From contig CAWCZR010000003.1 of the NCBI GenBank assembly GCA_963800135.1, forward strand, positions 682,001 to 746,000: a DNA stretch of 64,000 bases. Reading direction: 5' to 3'. The translations under genes and the position numbers were made by a program. Source of the stretch: DASPSM01 sp963800135 (lineage in GTDB: Bacteria > Planctomycetota > Planctomycetia > Planctomycetales > Planctomycetaceae). The notes below the pieces were generated by a model. That model was not told the origin of the DNA. It ran no database searches and saw only the letters and a list, made by a program, of their open reading frames with translations. This document shows positions 1 through 9,505 of the stretch, one piece after another. Position 1 is the stretch's first letter. Each line of letters starts with the position of its first letter.

Positions 1-1011
1 GCTCGACGGCTTGCGCGGCGCCGACCCGATGATCTGCCCCATCACCGAGGCGATCGAGCCTTTGAAAGGGACTTCGCCGGTCAGCAGCTCGTAGAGAATG
101 ATGCCCAGGCTGTAGATGTCGCAGCCCGGGCCCATTCGCTCCATATCTCCTTCGACTTGCTCGGGCGACATGTAGGCGGGGCTGCCCATCAACATGCCTT
201 CCTGCGTGAGCCGCGAATCCTCTTTTTTGTTGGTTTGCCGCGCGAGCCCGAAATCCATGATGATCGGCTCCTGGTGGCCGTCGATCATGATGTTGGCGGG
301 CTTCAAATCGCGATGAATCACGCTCCGCGCGTGGGCCGCTTCGAGCGCGCGGGCCAACTTGAGCACAAACGTCGCGGCGTCGCGGCAGTCGAGCGGGCCG
401 CCATCAGCGAGCACTTCCGACAGGGGCCGTCCCTCGATGTAAGCCATCGACAGGTAACGGATGCCGTCGATCTCGCCGACGTCGTAGACCGGGCACAAAT
501 TCGCATGCCGCAGCATGGCGGCGGCGCGGGCCTCGCGATAGAACCGCGCCGTCATTTCCGCGTCGTCGTCATCGTCGGCGAATTTCGGAATTTTGAGGGC
601 GACGGGCCGCTCAAGCTGCGTGTCGTCCGCCAGGTAGACGGCTCCCATCGACCCCTGCCCCAGGCAGCGGACGACCTTGTAACGGCCGAACTCGTCCGGC
701 AGCGAACAGGAACGCACCGGCGTGAAAGCGCGCGGCGGAACCGTCGTCTGGCTGGAGCGAGGACGGTACTCGGTGCCGTGATCGGTTTGCGGCACGCTGG
801 TCGCCGTATCGCTCTCCGCCGGCACGGGCGTTTGGCCGGCAACATCGTCAGGGGCGAAATGCGAGCGCAGCGCGTCGGCCAGTTGCGGATGACGGGACAG
901 CAAGTCATCGAGCGCGATCGATTCGCCCGCCGCGCGGCGACGCGAATAGTCCGCGAGCACCTGGTCGAGACGCGATTCCGACGACAGATGGGACGGGCCC
1001 GGCTCGCCCAT
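1..1011 (-). CDS. Serine/threonine protein kinase, C-terminus beyond window edge
   Basis: Hanks-type Ser/Thr kinase read on the minus strand; its 3' part lies outside the window. The first ~105 residues are an acidic regulatory segment containing a DLLSRHPQLADALR-type motif common before planctomycete kinase domains. The kinase domain follows: glycine loop GQGSMGAVY, the VALK lysine at about residue 140, catalytic HRDLKPAN near residue 230, DFGLA near 252, and an activation segment ending GSPAYMSPEQ. The start at 1011 is chosen because AAGGA lies 6 nt upstream; no better ATG lies further upstream. Substrate and ligand cannot be read from the visible part, and any transmembrane or sensor domain would be in the missing C-terminus. 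It lies downstream of the polyprenyl synthase on the same strand, 240 nt away, so it is probably a separate transcription unit. Confidence 0.93.
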   Translation of the reverse strand, partial: MGEPGPSHLSSESRLDQVLADYSRRRAAGESIALDDLLSRHPQLADALRSHFAPDDVAGQTPVPAESDTATSVPQTDHGTEYRPRSSQTTVPPRAFTPVRSCSLPDEFGRYKVVRCLGQGSMGAVYLADDTQLERPVALKIPKFADDDDDAEMTARFYREARAAAMLRHANLCPVYDVGEIDGIRYLSMAYIEGRPLSEVLADGGPLDCRDAATFVLKLARALEAAHARSVIHRDLKPANIMIDGHQEPIIMDFGLARQTNKKEDSRLTQEGMLMGSPAYMSPEQVEGDMERMGPGCDIYSLGIILYELLTGEVPFKGSIASVMGQIIGSAPRKPSS

Positions 1012-1162
1012 CGCGAGTCCTTGTGAACGAGGGAACGGGGAATCGTGGGACGACAAATCGGAGCTGCGCCCTGATTCAACCAGTTTCCCCGCATCGATGC
1101 AACGCGAATGATGAACGGAGCTTAAAGGTCGGAGCGGAAAGGACGAATGACGAACGAATTCC

Positions 1163-1231
1163 CGAATGATCGAAGCACGAAAGAAACGTCGCCCCTTACA
1201 GCTTAGGGCTTCGTGCTTCTTTCGTCATTCG
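1163..1231. repeat. Imperfect inverted repeat between two minus-strand genes
   Basis: An arm at 1163-1185 (cgaatgatcgaagcacgaaa...) recurs inverted at 1210-1231 (ttcgtgcttctttcgtcatt...), separated by about 24 nt. The surrounding DNA is rich in cgaatgacgaa-like words, which resembles dispersed extragenic palindromes. It sits just after the polyprenyl synthase stop and could also act as a transcription terminator, but no clear U-tract follows. Confidence 0.5.
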
Positions 1232-1252
1232 GATTTCGTGCTTAACGGCGCG

Positions 1253-2242
1253 CTAGTAGCTGCGCTGCGTGGCGAACTCGGTGATTTCGACCAGCATTTG
1301 CTTGGCCGACGAGTTATTGAGGCACTCGAGGTGCGAGCGGGCGGCCGCGGCAAATTCCAGGGCCCGGTGCCTCGCGTACTCCACCGCGTCGCTGCGGTGC
1401 AGCCAGCGGACGACCTCGCCCCAGGCATCGTCGTCCGCCTGCGTGAGCAGTTCGCGGAGCCGCTGGGCGTCCGGCTCTTCCGTTTGGGCGAGCAACCGGA
1501 TGATGGGCAGCGTCAGCTTTTGCTTCTTGAAATCGGTGCCGAGCGATTTGCCCGTCTGATCTTCGGAGCCCAGGATGTCCAACAGGTCGTCGGAGATCTG
1601 AAACGCAATCCCCAGCGTGCGGCCGTATTGCTCGAGCGACTTGGCAACCGTTTCGTCCGCGTCGGCATAGTGCGCGCCGAGAAAGCAGGAGACGGCACAC
1701 AACTCGGCCGTCTTGCCGTCGATGATCCGCAGGTAGGCGTCTTCCGACAGGTCGAGGTTGCCCCGCTCGCGGGTCTGCGTCAGCTCGCCCTCGCAGACGA
1801 TGTTCGTCGCCCGGCCGATCAGGCGGCAGGCGAGCGTCGTGTCGAGGCTGCTAGCGAGGTGGAACGCGTGCGTGAACAAGTAATCGCCGAAGAGCACGCT
1901 CGTTTCGTTGTTCCAGCGGGCGTTCACCGTGGCGACGTAGCGTCGCGTTTCGGCTTCGTCGAGCACGTCGTCATGCACGAGAGTGGCCGTGTGAATCATT
2001 TCGACCACGGCGCCGAGCACGCGATGTGCGTCGTTGATCGGCCCGGCGGCGGAAGCGGAAAGCAACAGCAGCATGGGCCGCAGCCGCTTGCCGCGAAAGT
2101 GGGCGACGTGGGCAAAGATATCGGCGACGTAAGGATTCTGGCTTTCGAGCTCTTGTCGAAAGATCTGCTCGACTTGCCGCAGGTCGTCGCCGATGAACCG
2201 TTCGACTCGCGACGGCAAGCCCGCCAAATCCCGGCCGCCCAT
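1253..2242 (-). CDS. Polyprenyl diphosphate synthase (trans-isoprenyl synthase family)
   Basis: 329 residues, the normal length for long-chain trans-prenyl synthases such as octaprenyl or heptaprenyl diphosphate synthase. The first aspartate-rich motif DDVLDEAETRR is at residues 91-101 and the second, DDLLD, at 218-222; these bind Mg2+-diphosphate of the allylic and isopentenyl substrates. GKRLRP near residue 51 is the usual IPP-binding segment. The product is probably the side chain of menaquinone/ubiquinone or a similar lipid carrier; chain length cannot be set from sequence alone. It starts 22 nt after the moaC stop on the same strand, so the two genes are likely cotranscribed although functionally unrelated. 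Confidence 0.93.
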   Translation of the reverse strand: MGGRDLAGLPSRVERFIGDDLRQVEQIFRQELESQNPYVADIFAHVAHFRGKRLRPMLLLLSASAAGPINDAHRVLGAVVEMIHTATLVHDDVLDEAETRRYVATVNARWNNETSVLFGDYLFTHAFHLASSLDTTLACRLIGRATNIVCEGELTQTRERGNLDLSEDAYLRIIDGKTAELCAVSCFLGAHYADADETVAKSLEQYGRTLGIAFQISDDLLDILGSEDQTGKSLGTDFKKQKLTLPIIRLLAQTEEPDAQRLRELLTQADDDAWGEVVRWLHRSDAVEYARHRALEFAAAARSHLECLNNSSAKQMLVEITEFATQRSY

Positions 2243-2264
2243 CTTCGCTGTACCTCGAAACTGC

Positions 2265-2762
2265 TTACTCGCGTCGTGCGTCCGGCGGCAGTGAACGCCG
2301 AAAGGGGCCGCTCTTGCCGCCCGTCTTCTCGACTAATCCAATCGGGCCGATCGTGATCGCGCGATCGGACGATTTGCACATATCATAAACAGTGAGGGCG
2401 GCCACAGAGACGGCGGTCAACGCCTCCATCTCCACGCCGGTCCGAGCGTGAACGCCGACTTGTGCTTCGATCTTGAGCGTTCGCTCGTCCATTACCTCGA
2501 AGTTGACCTCGGCCTTGTCCACGGGGAGCGGGTGACACAAGGGAATCAAGTCCGCGGTTCGCTTGGCCGCCATGATTCCGGCCAGCCGCGCCACCTCGAA
2601 CACGTTTCCCTTGAGCACCTTGCCGTCGCGGATTTGGGTCAAGGTTTCCGGGGCCAGGCTGACGTAGGCGACGGCCCGCGCGATCCGCTCGGTCACATTT
2701 TTCCCGCCGACATCCACCATGCGGCTCGCGCCGGCTTCGTCAAAATGGGAAAATTGCGACAT
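2265..2762 (-). CDS. moaC: Cyclic pyranopterin monophosphate synthase MoaC
   Basis: 165 residues, typical of MoaC, which converts the MoaA product 3',8-cH2GTP to cyclic pyranopterin monophosphate in molybdenum cofactor synthesis. Family landmarks are present: MVDVGGKNVTERIARA at the N-terminus, LIPLCHPLPVDK at residues 72-83, GVEMEALTAVSVAALTVYDMCK at about 109-130, and the GPI-x-L-x-EKTGGKSG tail. The C-terminus (PFRRSLPPDARRE) is a little longer than usual. No other moa/mob gene is in the window, so the pathway is dispersed in this genome. A short gap and common strand couple it to the polyprenyl synthase downstream. Confidence 0.96.
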   Translation of the reverse strand: MSQFSHFDEAGASRMVDVGGKNVTERIARAVAYVSLAPETLTQIRDGKVLKGNVFEVARLAGIMAAKRTADLIPLCHPLPVDKAEVNFEVMDERTLKIEAQVGVHARTGVEMEALTAVSVAALTVYDMCKSSDRAITIGPIGLVEKTGGKSGPFRRSLPPDARRE

Positions 2763-3129
2763 GGGCGTGCGTGCTGCCGAGTCGGTCAGCGATGGCTACA
2801 GCACTATAGTCCTGGCCCAAGGTGCCGACAACCCAGTTGACGAACATCGGGCTCTGGTTCGACTCTGCTCCGCAAAGATTGATGGCCTTTGGACCTGCGA
2901 GTTCTGGACCCGTCTCGAAATCGGAGTTGAGACTCGCGCTAGGAGGCGAATTGTGAACGATCCATCAGCGCGATAGAACTGGGGCACAAATCCTCAATTG
3001 ACGTCAAGCAAACTACGAACCGGCAATGTGATGGCAATTCACACATCAAGCGAAAACCGTGGCTTCCCGTGACGAGTTTCGCGTGTCGGAACAAGTAGCT
3101 GAACCGAAACGCCCCCAAGAGCTCATCCA
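2763..3129. other. Intergenic region, no gene recognised
   Basis: 367 bp between the start of moaC (minus) and a plus-strand small gene. Short open frames exist on both strands but have no ribosome site and no recognisable protein features. It should contain the moaC promoter, but no convincing -35/-10 pair was picked out. Confidence 0.5.
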
Positions 3130-3552
3130 ATGGCTGGCTTCGTGATATTGGACGATGGCCGGTCCTATGCCGCGTCAAACTGGGGGTTTCGAGCGACCGT
3201 TGAAGCCATCGCAGAGGCATTGCCAACGAACGTCGAGGGAATGGCCTTGGCCGAATGGCTCCGAAACGACCCGATTGTGCAGATCTATCATTCAGTCGAT
3301 CTGAGAGAACTGACCCTCTCCAATCGAGAAATGCTCGTGACGGCCATTGAACGGGCCTTTGCTCGACAGAAGGAATGTGGTCCATTCGCTGGTTGGCCCG
3401 ACCCTATGTTCTGGGATTCTTGGCTCCACCGTTTCTCGGACCTGGTGAAAATGATCGGGTGCGTGCGGCGCGGAGAACCGCCCGAGGAATTCAATCCCCA
3501 CATGAACGGCCTTATCCCCCCAACAGGTGAACAAAGGGGTCCAGGATGGTGA
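3130..3552 (+). CDS. Hypothetical protein, 140 aa
   Basis: The protein is not recognised. The sequence looks like a genuine soluble globular protein: mixed composition, several Trp residues and a conserved-looking PFAGWPDPMFWDSWLHRFSDLV segment near residues 93-114 (key residues W97, W105, W108). It has no signal peptide or membrane segment. The start lacks a good ribosome site (gagctcatcca precedes it), so a different start is possible. The 3' end overlaps the first possible GTG of the downstream kinase frame but ends 13 nt before the preferred kinase ATG. The GC content is lower than in neighbouring genes, which may mean recent acquisition. Confidence 0.55.
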   Translation: MAGFVILDDGRSYAASNWGFRATVEAIAEALPTNVEGMALAEWLRNDPIVQIYHSVDLRELTLSNREMLVTAIERAFARQKECGPFAGWPDPMFWDSWLHRFSDLVKMIGCVRRGEPPEEFNPHMNGLIPPTGEQRGPGW

Positions 3553-3565
3553 TATCAACGTTCCC

Positions 3566-5294
3566 ATGAAGCGCCACCCCGCAAGCGTGCCCGAAGACGA
3601 GTCGAGCCAGCCGAACCCGCAGGATCGCGACGCGGTTGTGCTCCACCTGCTCGACGAAGTGACTGCCCAGGCGCGGGACGGTAAGAATCCCGACTTCGAG
3701 GCTCTGGCTCGGCGGCATCCCGACCTGGTCGACGAAGTCCGCATGCTTTGGGCGACGGCCATGGTGGCCGAGGATTTTGCCAGCGTGTCGCAGGTGCTCG
3801 ATTCGGTCGAGCGCGCCGCGAGCGCCCCGAGCCGGCCGCCTACCTTCGAGCCCCGTCAGCGCGTCGGCGATTACGAGATTCTCGAGGAGATCGGTCGCGG
3901 CGGCATGGGCGTCGTGTTCCGCGCGCGGCAGATCAGCCTCGGACGGATCGTGGCGCTCAAGATGATCCTTCGCGGCGAGCTGGCCTCCGCAGCCGACCTC
4001 ACGCGGTTTCGCGGCGAGGCCGAGTCGGCCGCCCGGCTGCACCATCCGCACGTGACGGCCGTCTATGAAATCGGCGACCATGAGGGGCAGCCCTTTTTCA
4101 GCATGCAGTTTGTCGAGGGGACGACGCTCGCCCGCCGCATCGCCGAGGGGCCGCTCCCTGCGCGAAGCGGCAAGTCTACTGCTCCCCGTGTGTCGGGCGA
4201 TTGCCGAGGCGCACCGCCAGGGCCTGCTGCACCGCGACCTCAAACCGTCGAACATTCTCATCGACCGCACAGGCCACCCGTTCGTGAGCGACTTTGGCCT
4301 GGCCAAGCGGGTCACGGCCGATAAAAGCGACGAAGACGAGCAGACTCGCTCGCTGCTCACGCACAGCGGAGCGATCGTCGGCACCCCCGGCTACATGGCT
4401 CCCGAGCAGGCGGCCGGCAATCGCGGTGAGGTCGGCCGCGCGACCGATGTCTACGGCTTGGGTGCCCTGCTCTACGCCACGCTCACCGGCCGAGCGCCGT
4501 TTCAGTCAGCATCGCCCGTCGACACCGTGCTGCAAGTGTTGGAGCAGGATCCCCTGCCCCCGCGGCTGCTGAATCCGGGCGTCGACGCCGACCTGGAAAT
4601 GATCGCCCTCCGCTGCCTGCAAAAGCCGGCTGAGCTGCGCTACGCGACGGCCGACGAACTGGCCGACGATCTCGAGCGATTTCTCGCCAACGAACCAATC
4701 GCCGCCCGCTCGTCACGATTCGACCAAGTGCTGACGCGGGCGTTTCGCGAAACGCACCACGCGGTCGTGCTGGAAAATTGGGGCGTGCTCTGGATGTGGC
4801 ACAGCCTGGTGCTCATCGTGCTCTGCGTCGTCACGAATGCGTTTCAATGGGAAGGCATCACGGCCCGCCTGCCGTACGTCGGCCTGTGGACGATCGGCCT
4901 GGGCGTGTGGGCCGTCATCTTTTGGAACCTCCGCCGCCGCAGCGGCCCGATCACGTTTGTCGAACGCCAAATCGCCCACATCTGGGCCGGCAGCATGATC
5001 TGCAGCACGCTCCTTTTCGGCATCGAAGCCCTGCTCGACCTGCCCGTGCTCACACTGTCCCCGGTGCTCGGCCTAGTCAGCGGCATGGTCTTCCTGGTGA
5101 AGGCCGGCATCCTGAGCGGCGCGTTCTACATCCAAGCGGCCGCCCTCTTCGCCACGGCCGGCGCAATGGCACTTTGGTCCCGCACGGGCCTGCCGCCGTT
5201 GGGCATCTCGCTCTTCGGCATCGTCTCCGCCGCCTGCTTCTTCGTGCCGGGGCTGAAGTACTATCGACAGCAACGCTCGCGGCTGCGCGGCTAA
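3566..5294 (+). CDS. Serine/threonine protein kinase with C-terminal membrane domain, frameshifted near 4160
   Basis: About 575 residues when joined across one frameshift. An N-terminal segment with a FEALARRHPDLVDEVRML motif precedes the kinase domain: GRGGMGVVFRARQ loop, VALKM lysine, then after the break HRDLKPSNIL, DFGLAKR and GTPGYMAPEQ. The last ~170 residues hold four or more hydrophobic helices, so the kinase is membrane-anchored with its catalytic domain inside the cell. Upstream of the break the frame reads ...EGPLP; downstream it resumes in another frame as REAASLLLPVCRAIAEAHRQG, which is contiguous in homologous kinases. One extra base or two missing bases in ccctgcgcgaag (4157-4168) explains it. 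Without repair the first frame would end at 4324 and lose HRD and DFG. The ATG at 3566 is preferred over the GTG at 3527. An assembly error is the likelier explanation. Confidence 0.85.
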
Positions 5295-5717
5295 GTCGCT
5301 GTCGTTGAGTTGAGCTGACCCGCAAGCCCCCAAAGGCGCGAAAGAAAATACCCTAGCGTTTCAACGCTGGGTTGCGCAGCCGCGCGAATTTCCTCACGCC
5401 CCCGGGGCCGATCTGAGGATGCGGGGATAGGCGAATGGGTGCATTCTGCCAAGCCTTTCCTGGGGTTTCCGGCTGCCGCCCCGCATCGTTCATCCGGTGC
5501 GTACTCGTTCGCTCGCCTGGAAGGGTCGATAAAGAGTGTATGTTCGCGTCCGTCGGACCGTGCCATCGCCGTGCAAGGGCCTTGGGCATTTTGAGGCGGA
5601 GTGAGAAGCTGCGTCCACTGCATCTAAGGTCGTCGAAATCGCCTACAATGCAGAATCCGCGTTGAAGCGAGGTCACGCCAGGAATCCGAACCATTCCCAC
5701 TACCGGAGCTGCACTGA
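5295..5717. other. Intergenic region with one short palindrome
   Basis: 423 bp between the kinase and the next plus-strand gene. Apart from the palindrome at 5351-5372 there is no supported gene. Open frames at 5435-5665 (plus) and 5353-5808 (minus) lack ribosome sites and recognisable composition. Confidence 0.5.
5351..5372. repeat. Short palindromic repeat (CCYAGCGTT / AACGCTGGG)
   Basis: CCTAGCGTT and AACGCTGGG form a 9-bp inverted repeat with one mismatch (T/C) and a two-base centre, about 55 nt after the kinase stop codon. The form is like dispersed planctomycete extragenic palindromes; it may also end transcription of the kinase gene. Confidence 0.4.
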
Positions 5718-6053
5718 ATGCCACGTCGTTATAAGGGCTGGGCGAGTTGGACGATCGAACTCCGCAAACGCATGTATCGGGACAACTGTCCAGAAGCCAC
5801 GGTGACAATCGACGAGGTCGCTCAGGGAATCGGCGCCGAGACGCCTGGCATCATCGACAGCAAACGATTTTGGGATGCGTGCCGGGAATGCAGAGGCGGT
5901 TTTGACGCGATTGCCAAACAAGGGCTTGAGATCGAGTTTGAACCGACCGCCGACAAATCCGTGGAGCGGGTGACGTTTCGGCTCAACGCCAAGTGGCTGG
6001 AACATTTTGGCAGGGTGCGCGAAAAAGTGCTTGGCAAAGTCGCCTCAGTCTGA
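5718..6053 (+). CDS. Hypothetical protein, 111 aa
   Basis: The protein is not recognised. Charged small soluble protein with a basic start (MPRRYKGWASWTIELRKRMY), two Cys in CRECRGG near residues 55-58, and an acidic middle (EIEFEPTADKSVERVTF). GGAG lies 9 nt before the ATG, which supports translation. It has no signal peptide. It stands alone, convergent with the esterase gene downstream (159 nt between stops). It may be a lineage-restricted gene; no function is proposed. Confidence 0.5.
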   Translation: MPRRYKGWASWTIELRKRMYRDNCPEATVTIDEVAQGIGAETPGIIDSKRFWDACRECRGGFDAIAKQGLEIEFEPTADKSVERVTFRLNAKWLEHFGRVREKVLGKVASV

Positions 6054-6212
6054 TTGAACGTCCTTGCTGTCCAGGAGGCGCCAGCGCACGGCGGTTCGGG
6101 CCGGTTAGAGACCCGTCGTGCAAACGCGCGCAATTGGTCGCTGATTCGGTTGCGGCACCGCACGCCGCATCGCCCCCTCGCACTTCCACAGCAGTTGTGG
6201 TCGGCGAACGAA

Positions 6213-7967
6213 TCAATACCGCCAACTCGTGAGATCCGCTCCTGGCGGGGCTGACTTGAGAATCCGCGCCAGGATCTTCGGGGCGTGCATCTGGTGGTAG
6301 CGAAGGCGGGAGAATGCGTTTGGTCGCGTGGGGTCGCCGTTCCAGCAGTGCTCCGCGCGGTCGCCGTACGCGACCTCGCCATCGTAATGCGGGTCCTTCG
6401 TGGTTTTCAAAAACTCCTCCACGAGGTAGACGGCGTTGTTCAGGTAGTAGTTGTCCATGTCGCCGCAGTAGATGTGAATCTTGCCCTGCAGTTTCTTGCC
6501 GATTTTGGGCCAGTCGCGCTTCAGGATGTGGCCCAGGTCGTAATGCTCGCGCCAATACTCGGCGACCGAATGATCGATCTGGCCGGTGACTTTGTCCCAG
6601 ATCGGCTTCGGGTAGCCGTCGTCGCCCGTGGGTGAATAGACGGCCTGCCAGATGTCCCACTGATCGCCCGAGCGCGAGTTCGTCCCCAGCACCAGCTCGC
6701 GGCGACACGTGTCTTCGAGCGTGATGCCGACTTCGCCCAGAAAGTTGCGGCTGCCCGGGCGAGGCGTTTTGGCGAACTGGCTGTCGGCGTAGTAGGCGTT
6801 CTTGTGCTCGTACAAGTTGACGACCGTGTACGCGCGGAAATCGATCGGATCGGGGCACGCCACCCAGCAGCCGTTGTATTGGTCGGGATAAAAGATCTGC
6901 ACCGCCAGCGACTCCCACCCGCCGGTCGAGCCGCCGTAGAGAAAGCGGGCCCAACCTTCGCCGATGCAGCGAAATTGCTTTTCGACCTCGGGGATCAGCT
7001 CGTAGGTGATCGCGTCGCCGTATGGGCCGAGGTTGGCCGAGTTCACCGCGTACGAATCGTCGTAGTACGGGTTGGCGTGCTGAATCTCGATCATCACCAT
7101 CCGCGGAAAACCCGGCCCGGTCCAATCCTTGTAGAGCTGATGGGCGTACTCCTGCTCGATCTTGTTGTACCCGTTCAGCTTGAACCGTTTGTTGTAATCG
7201 GGCTTGAGATTGGGATCGGCAGGCGTCTCGCGAAAGCCGTCGATCGTCGCGGGAAAGTGGCCGTGAAAAATCGCCAGCGGATAGCGGGCTTGGGGATGTT
7301 CCTCGAAGCCGTGCGGGAGCAGCACGCAGGCGCCGAGATGCATCGGCCGGCCCCAGAATTCCGTCAACAGCTTGCTTTGGATCTTGATGTGCTTGATGTA
7401 CTTGGTGTCCTTCGGCGGCTCAATCGGTGGAATCGCCTGATCGAGCACCAGATTCTCGACTGCGCCGTGCTGCGGATCGAAGTGGATCTTCTTCGGCGTG
7501 CTGAAGAGATTCCCCGGCGCCTTATTCCATTGCTGCCCCTCGCCTCGATCCATCGGCAGCTTTACGGTGTGGCCGTTTTTCAGATGAAACGTTTCGTACT
7601 TGTGCAACAGCGCCTGGACCCAATACTCGCCGGCCGGCACGTCGGCGAGGCTCTTGATCGGGTAGCCCAGCACTGAACGATCGACGATGGCCGCCTCCCC
7701 CGGCTTCAATCCGTCGACATTGATGCCGAACACCAGCTGCGTGCTGGCGTCGCCCGTGATTTGAAACCGCGGCTCCTGCGTGTTGTCGGTCGAGAGCATC
7801 ACCAATAGACGACCGTCGAGCGGAGCAGCGCTTTTGGCTGCCGGGAAACTGACATGGAAACCCATTCCGGCGTCCTTCTTAGTGTCTTGAGCGAGGGAAG
7901 CGTCCGAGCGGAACGAGACGAACAGCATGAGGAGCGTGACCGCACAAACGAGTGATCGGCGAGTCAT
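6213..7967 (-). CDS. Secreted alpha/beta-hydrolase (esterase-like)
   Basis: 584 residues. A Sec signal peptide is evident (MTRRSLVCAVTLLMLFVSF, cleavage near SLAQ-DT), so the enzyme works outside the cytoplasm. The N-terminal ~200 residues form a beta-rich region; the C-terminal part is an alpha/beta-hydrolase of the putative esterase D type, with GHFPATIDG after ARYPLAIFH near residues 230-240, the nucleophile elbow GGSTGGWES (Ser near residue 345), and a late D/H part around GDMDNYY and DRAEHCWNG (likely Asp and His). The natural substrate is unknown; in planctomycetes such enzymes are often linked to breakdown of acylated polysaccharides or feruloyl esters. It ends convergent with the small plus-strand gene and starts 131 nt after the RT gene stop, in the same direction. 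Confidence 0.82.
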   Translation of the reverse strand: MTRRSLVCAVTLLMLFVSFRSDASLAQDTKKDAGMGFHVSFPAAKSAAPLDGRLLVMLSTDNTQEPRFQITGDASTQLVFGINVDGLKPGEAAIVDRSVLGYPIKSLADVPAGEYWVQALLHKYETFHLKNGHTVKLPMDRGEGQQWNKAPGNLFSTPKKIHFDPQHGAVENLVLDQAIPPIEPPKDTKYIKHIKIQSKLLTEFWGRPMHLGACVLLPHGFEEHPQARYPLAIFHGHFPATIDGFRETPADPNLKPDYNKRFKLNGYNKIEQEYAHQLYKDWTGPGFPRMVMIEIQHANPYYDDSYAVNSANLGPYGDAITYELIPEVEKQFRCIGEGWARFLYGGSTGGWESLAVQIFYPDQYNGCWVACPDPIDFRAYTVVNLYEHKNAYYADSQFAKTPRPGSRNFLGEVGITLEDTCRRELVLGTNSRSGDQWDIWQAVYSPTGDDGYPKPIWDKVTGQIDHSVAEYWREHYDLGHILKRDWPKIGKKLQGKIHIYCGDMDNYYLNNAVYLVEEFLKTTKDPHYDGEVAYGDRAEHCWNGDPTRPNAFSRLRYHQMHAPKILARILKSAPPGADLTSWRY

Positions 7968-8098
7968 CGAGCGTCTCTACAAAGTGTGCTTGTGCAAACG
8001 GTGCCGCATGACCCGAGCGGGATGCGAATCGTTTTCGCCCGCCAAGATTAACCCGGAGTCGGCACGGGTTCCATGACAGAACTTCGGAAAAGGCGGGA

Positions 8099-9499
8099 TC
8101 AGCCGTTCGCTGCAGAGTTGGCGGGCGGCTCCCAGGCAATCTTCTCGAAGACCTGTTGGAGTTTCGCGCCCCGCTCCCGCTGCGTCATCGCCACATAGGC
8201 GATCTTTCCCTGCAGATGTTCGCGAAAACGTGGATGGTCGCCGCGGTTTTGCGACTCCGGTCCGAAGCGGCAGCAATTGTGCAACGTCGCCTTCAGCCGA
8301 TCGTATTCCTCACGCGGCACATTGATCCGACGGTTGACGACCAGTCCCGCGATCGATTGCTGAGCGCCTGACCGCATGACGCGTGTCTTGCGATGCCGAA
8401 TCGCGAATCCTTCGTCCAGCACGATTGCACAGACGAAGACTCGAAAGCGGTGCAGACTTCGCTCGAAATTGGAGTCGCCGGAAAAGACCAGATCGTCGGC
8501 GTAGCGGGTGTAAGTCGCGCCGACCGTGCGCGCCAGTCCCGTCAATCGGCAATCGAGCCGATAGGCACAGAGGTTCGCCAAAGCCGGCGACGTCGGAGCC
8601 CCTTGGGGCAGATGCGGCTGGCGAAAGACCTGCCAGAGTTCGTGTCGGCGACCGGCCGCGTCGTCCGGCAGGAAGACGTTGTCATCAACTGCGTTCGTGC
8701 AGAGCCCCGCGAGCAACCGCGCGACGTCTTCGGGATAGCCGAGCGTATTAAACAGCGCGTGAATCCGCGATTGCCGAATTCGCGGAAAAAAATCGCGCAG
8801 GTCAATCCGTAGGACGACTCGCTGCCCCACATGGGGCGCGGAACAAGTAATTGTCGAACGTTGCAAACGGAACGCGTGCGCGGACGGATGCGGAGGAATG
8901 ACGTCCAGAATTTCGCTGAGAATCTGCCGCTGAATCTCCTTCAGCCGCGGCTTTGGACATTCCACCAGCCGCTTTCTTCCACCGGACTTGGCGATCCAGT
9001 GATAGCTGTAATGCCTCAGTTTGCCGGCCGCCACGCTCCGTGCACGTTGCCAGTGGCCGGAAAACCAATCGAGCTGCGTGATGCTGATCCCTAGCCAGTC
9101 GGCCAACTCGCCGGCGGTGACGACTACGGGAAGCTCATCCGTTCCGACGATCGCCGGCGCCGGAGCCATCTCGGGACGAGGAAGGCCGAGGACATTCGTG
9201 ACCAACGTCGATTGGAACTGTTCCAACGGCTCTTGTCGCTGAGCTTTTGCGACGAGACGCTCGATGGCCCGACAAAACTTTCGATCGGCCGCGAGGAAAC
9301 TCGTGAGCGCCGCGTGCCGCGGTGTCGGAGGATGCAAGCCGAACCGGGCGAGGACACGGGCAACGAGCGGATCGATCCAGCGCGGGGAGCGCGACAGCTC
9401 AAAGACCTGCAGCAAACGGGCGCTCATGCCGGCGCCAGTCCAATCGCCGGCGAGCAAAGCCGTCGCCGCATCTCGAACGGTGGGATCCAAAGGGTGCAT
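8099..9499 (-). CDS. Retron-type reverse transcriptase with N-terminal extension
   Basis: 466 residues. The RT core occupies about residues 170-450: motif A RIDLRDFFPRI (Asp233), motif B' LPQGAPTSPALANL (297-310), motif C YTRYADDLVFSG with the catalytic YADD at 333-336, then HRKTRV and IAGLVVN at 383-389. The last is where retron RTs carry VTGLVV, the segment that recognises the msr RNA. The form of A, B' and C is that of retron RTs rather than group II intron maturases. Residues 1-170 precede the core and are unlike a nuclease; they include a small helical segment (VTAGELADWLGISITQLDWF), similar in layout, as far as I recall, to long myxobacterial retron RTs such as Mx162. The start codon lies 7 nt after the a2 arm of a predicted msr-msd RNA. 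The enzyme would prime from a guanosine in that RNA and make a branched RNA-DNA molecule. No effector gene is adjacent in an obvious operon. Confidence 0.92.
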   Translation of the reverse strand: MHPLDPTVRDAATALLAGDWTGAGMSARLLQVFELSRSPRWIDPLVARVLARFGLHPPTPRHAALTSFLAADRKFCRAIERLVAKAQRQEPLEQFQSTLVTNVLGLPRPEMAPAPAIVGTDELPVVVTAGELADWLGISITQLDWFSGHWQRARSVAAGKLRHYSYHWIAKSGGRKRLVECPKPRLKEIQRQILSEILDVIPPHPSAHAFRLQRSTITCSAPHVGQRVVLRIDLRDFFPRIRQSRIHALFNTLGYPEDVARLLAGLCTNAVDDNVFLPDDAAGRRHELWQVFRQPHLPQGAPTSPALANLCAYRLDCRLTGLARTVGATYTRYADDLVFSGDSNFERSLHRFRVFVCAIVLDEGFAIRHRKTRVMRSGAQQSIAGLVVNRRINVPREEYDRLKATLHNCCRFGPESQNRGDHPRFREHLQGKIAYVAMTQRERGAKLQQVFEKIAWEPPANSAANG

Positions 9500-9505
9500 A
9501 AGAAC

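Noticed and set aside
5435..5665. Small plus-strand open frame between two genes
   Set aside because: No ribosome site, no recognisable features.
5670..5700. tRNA-like T-loop (GGTTCGGATTCC on the minus strand)
   Set aside because: No matching acceptor or anticodon arms could be found around it.
8099..9499. Group II intron maturase
   Set aside because: No maturase X/HNH domain, no intron RNA features; B' and C motifs are retron-like and an a1/a2 repeat lies upstream.
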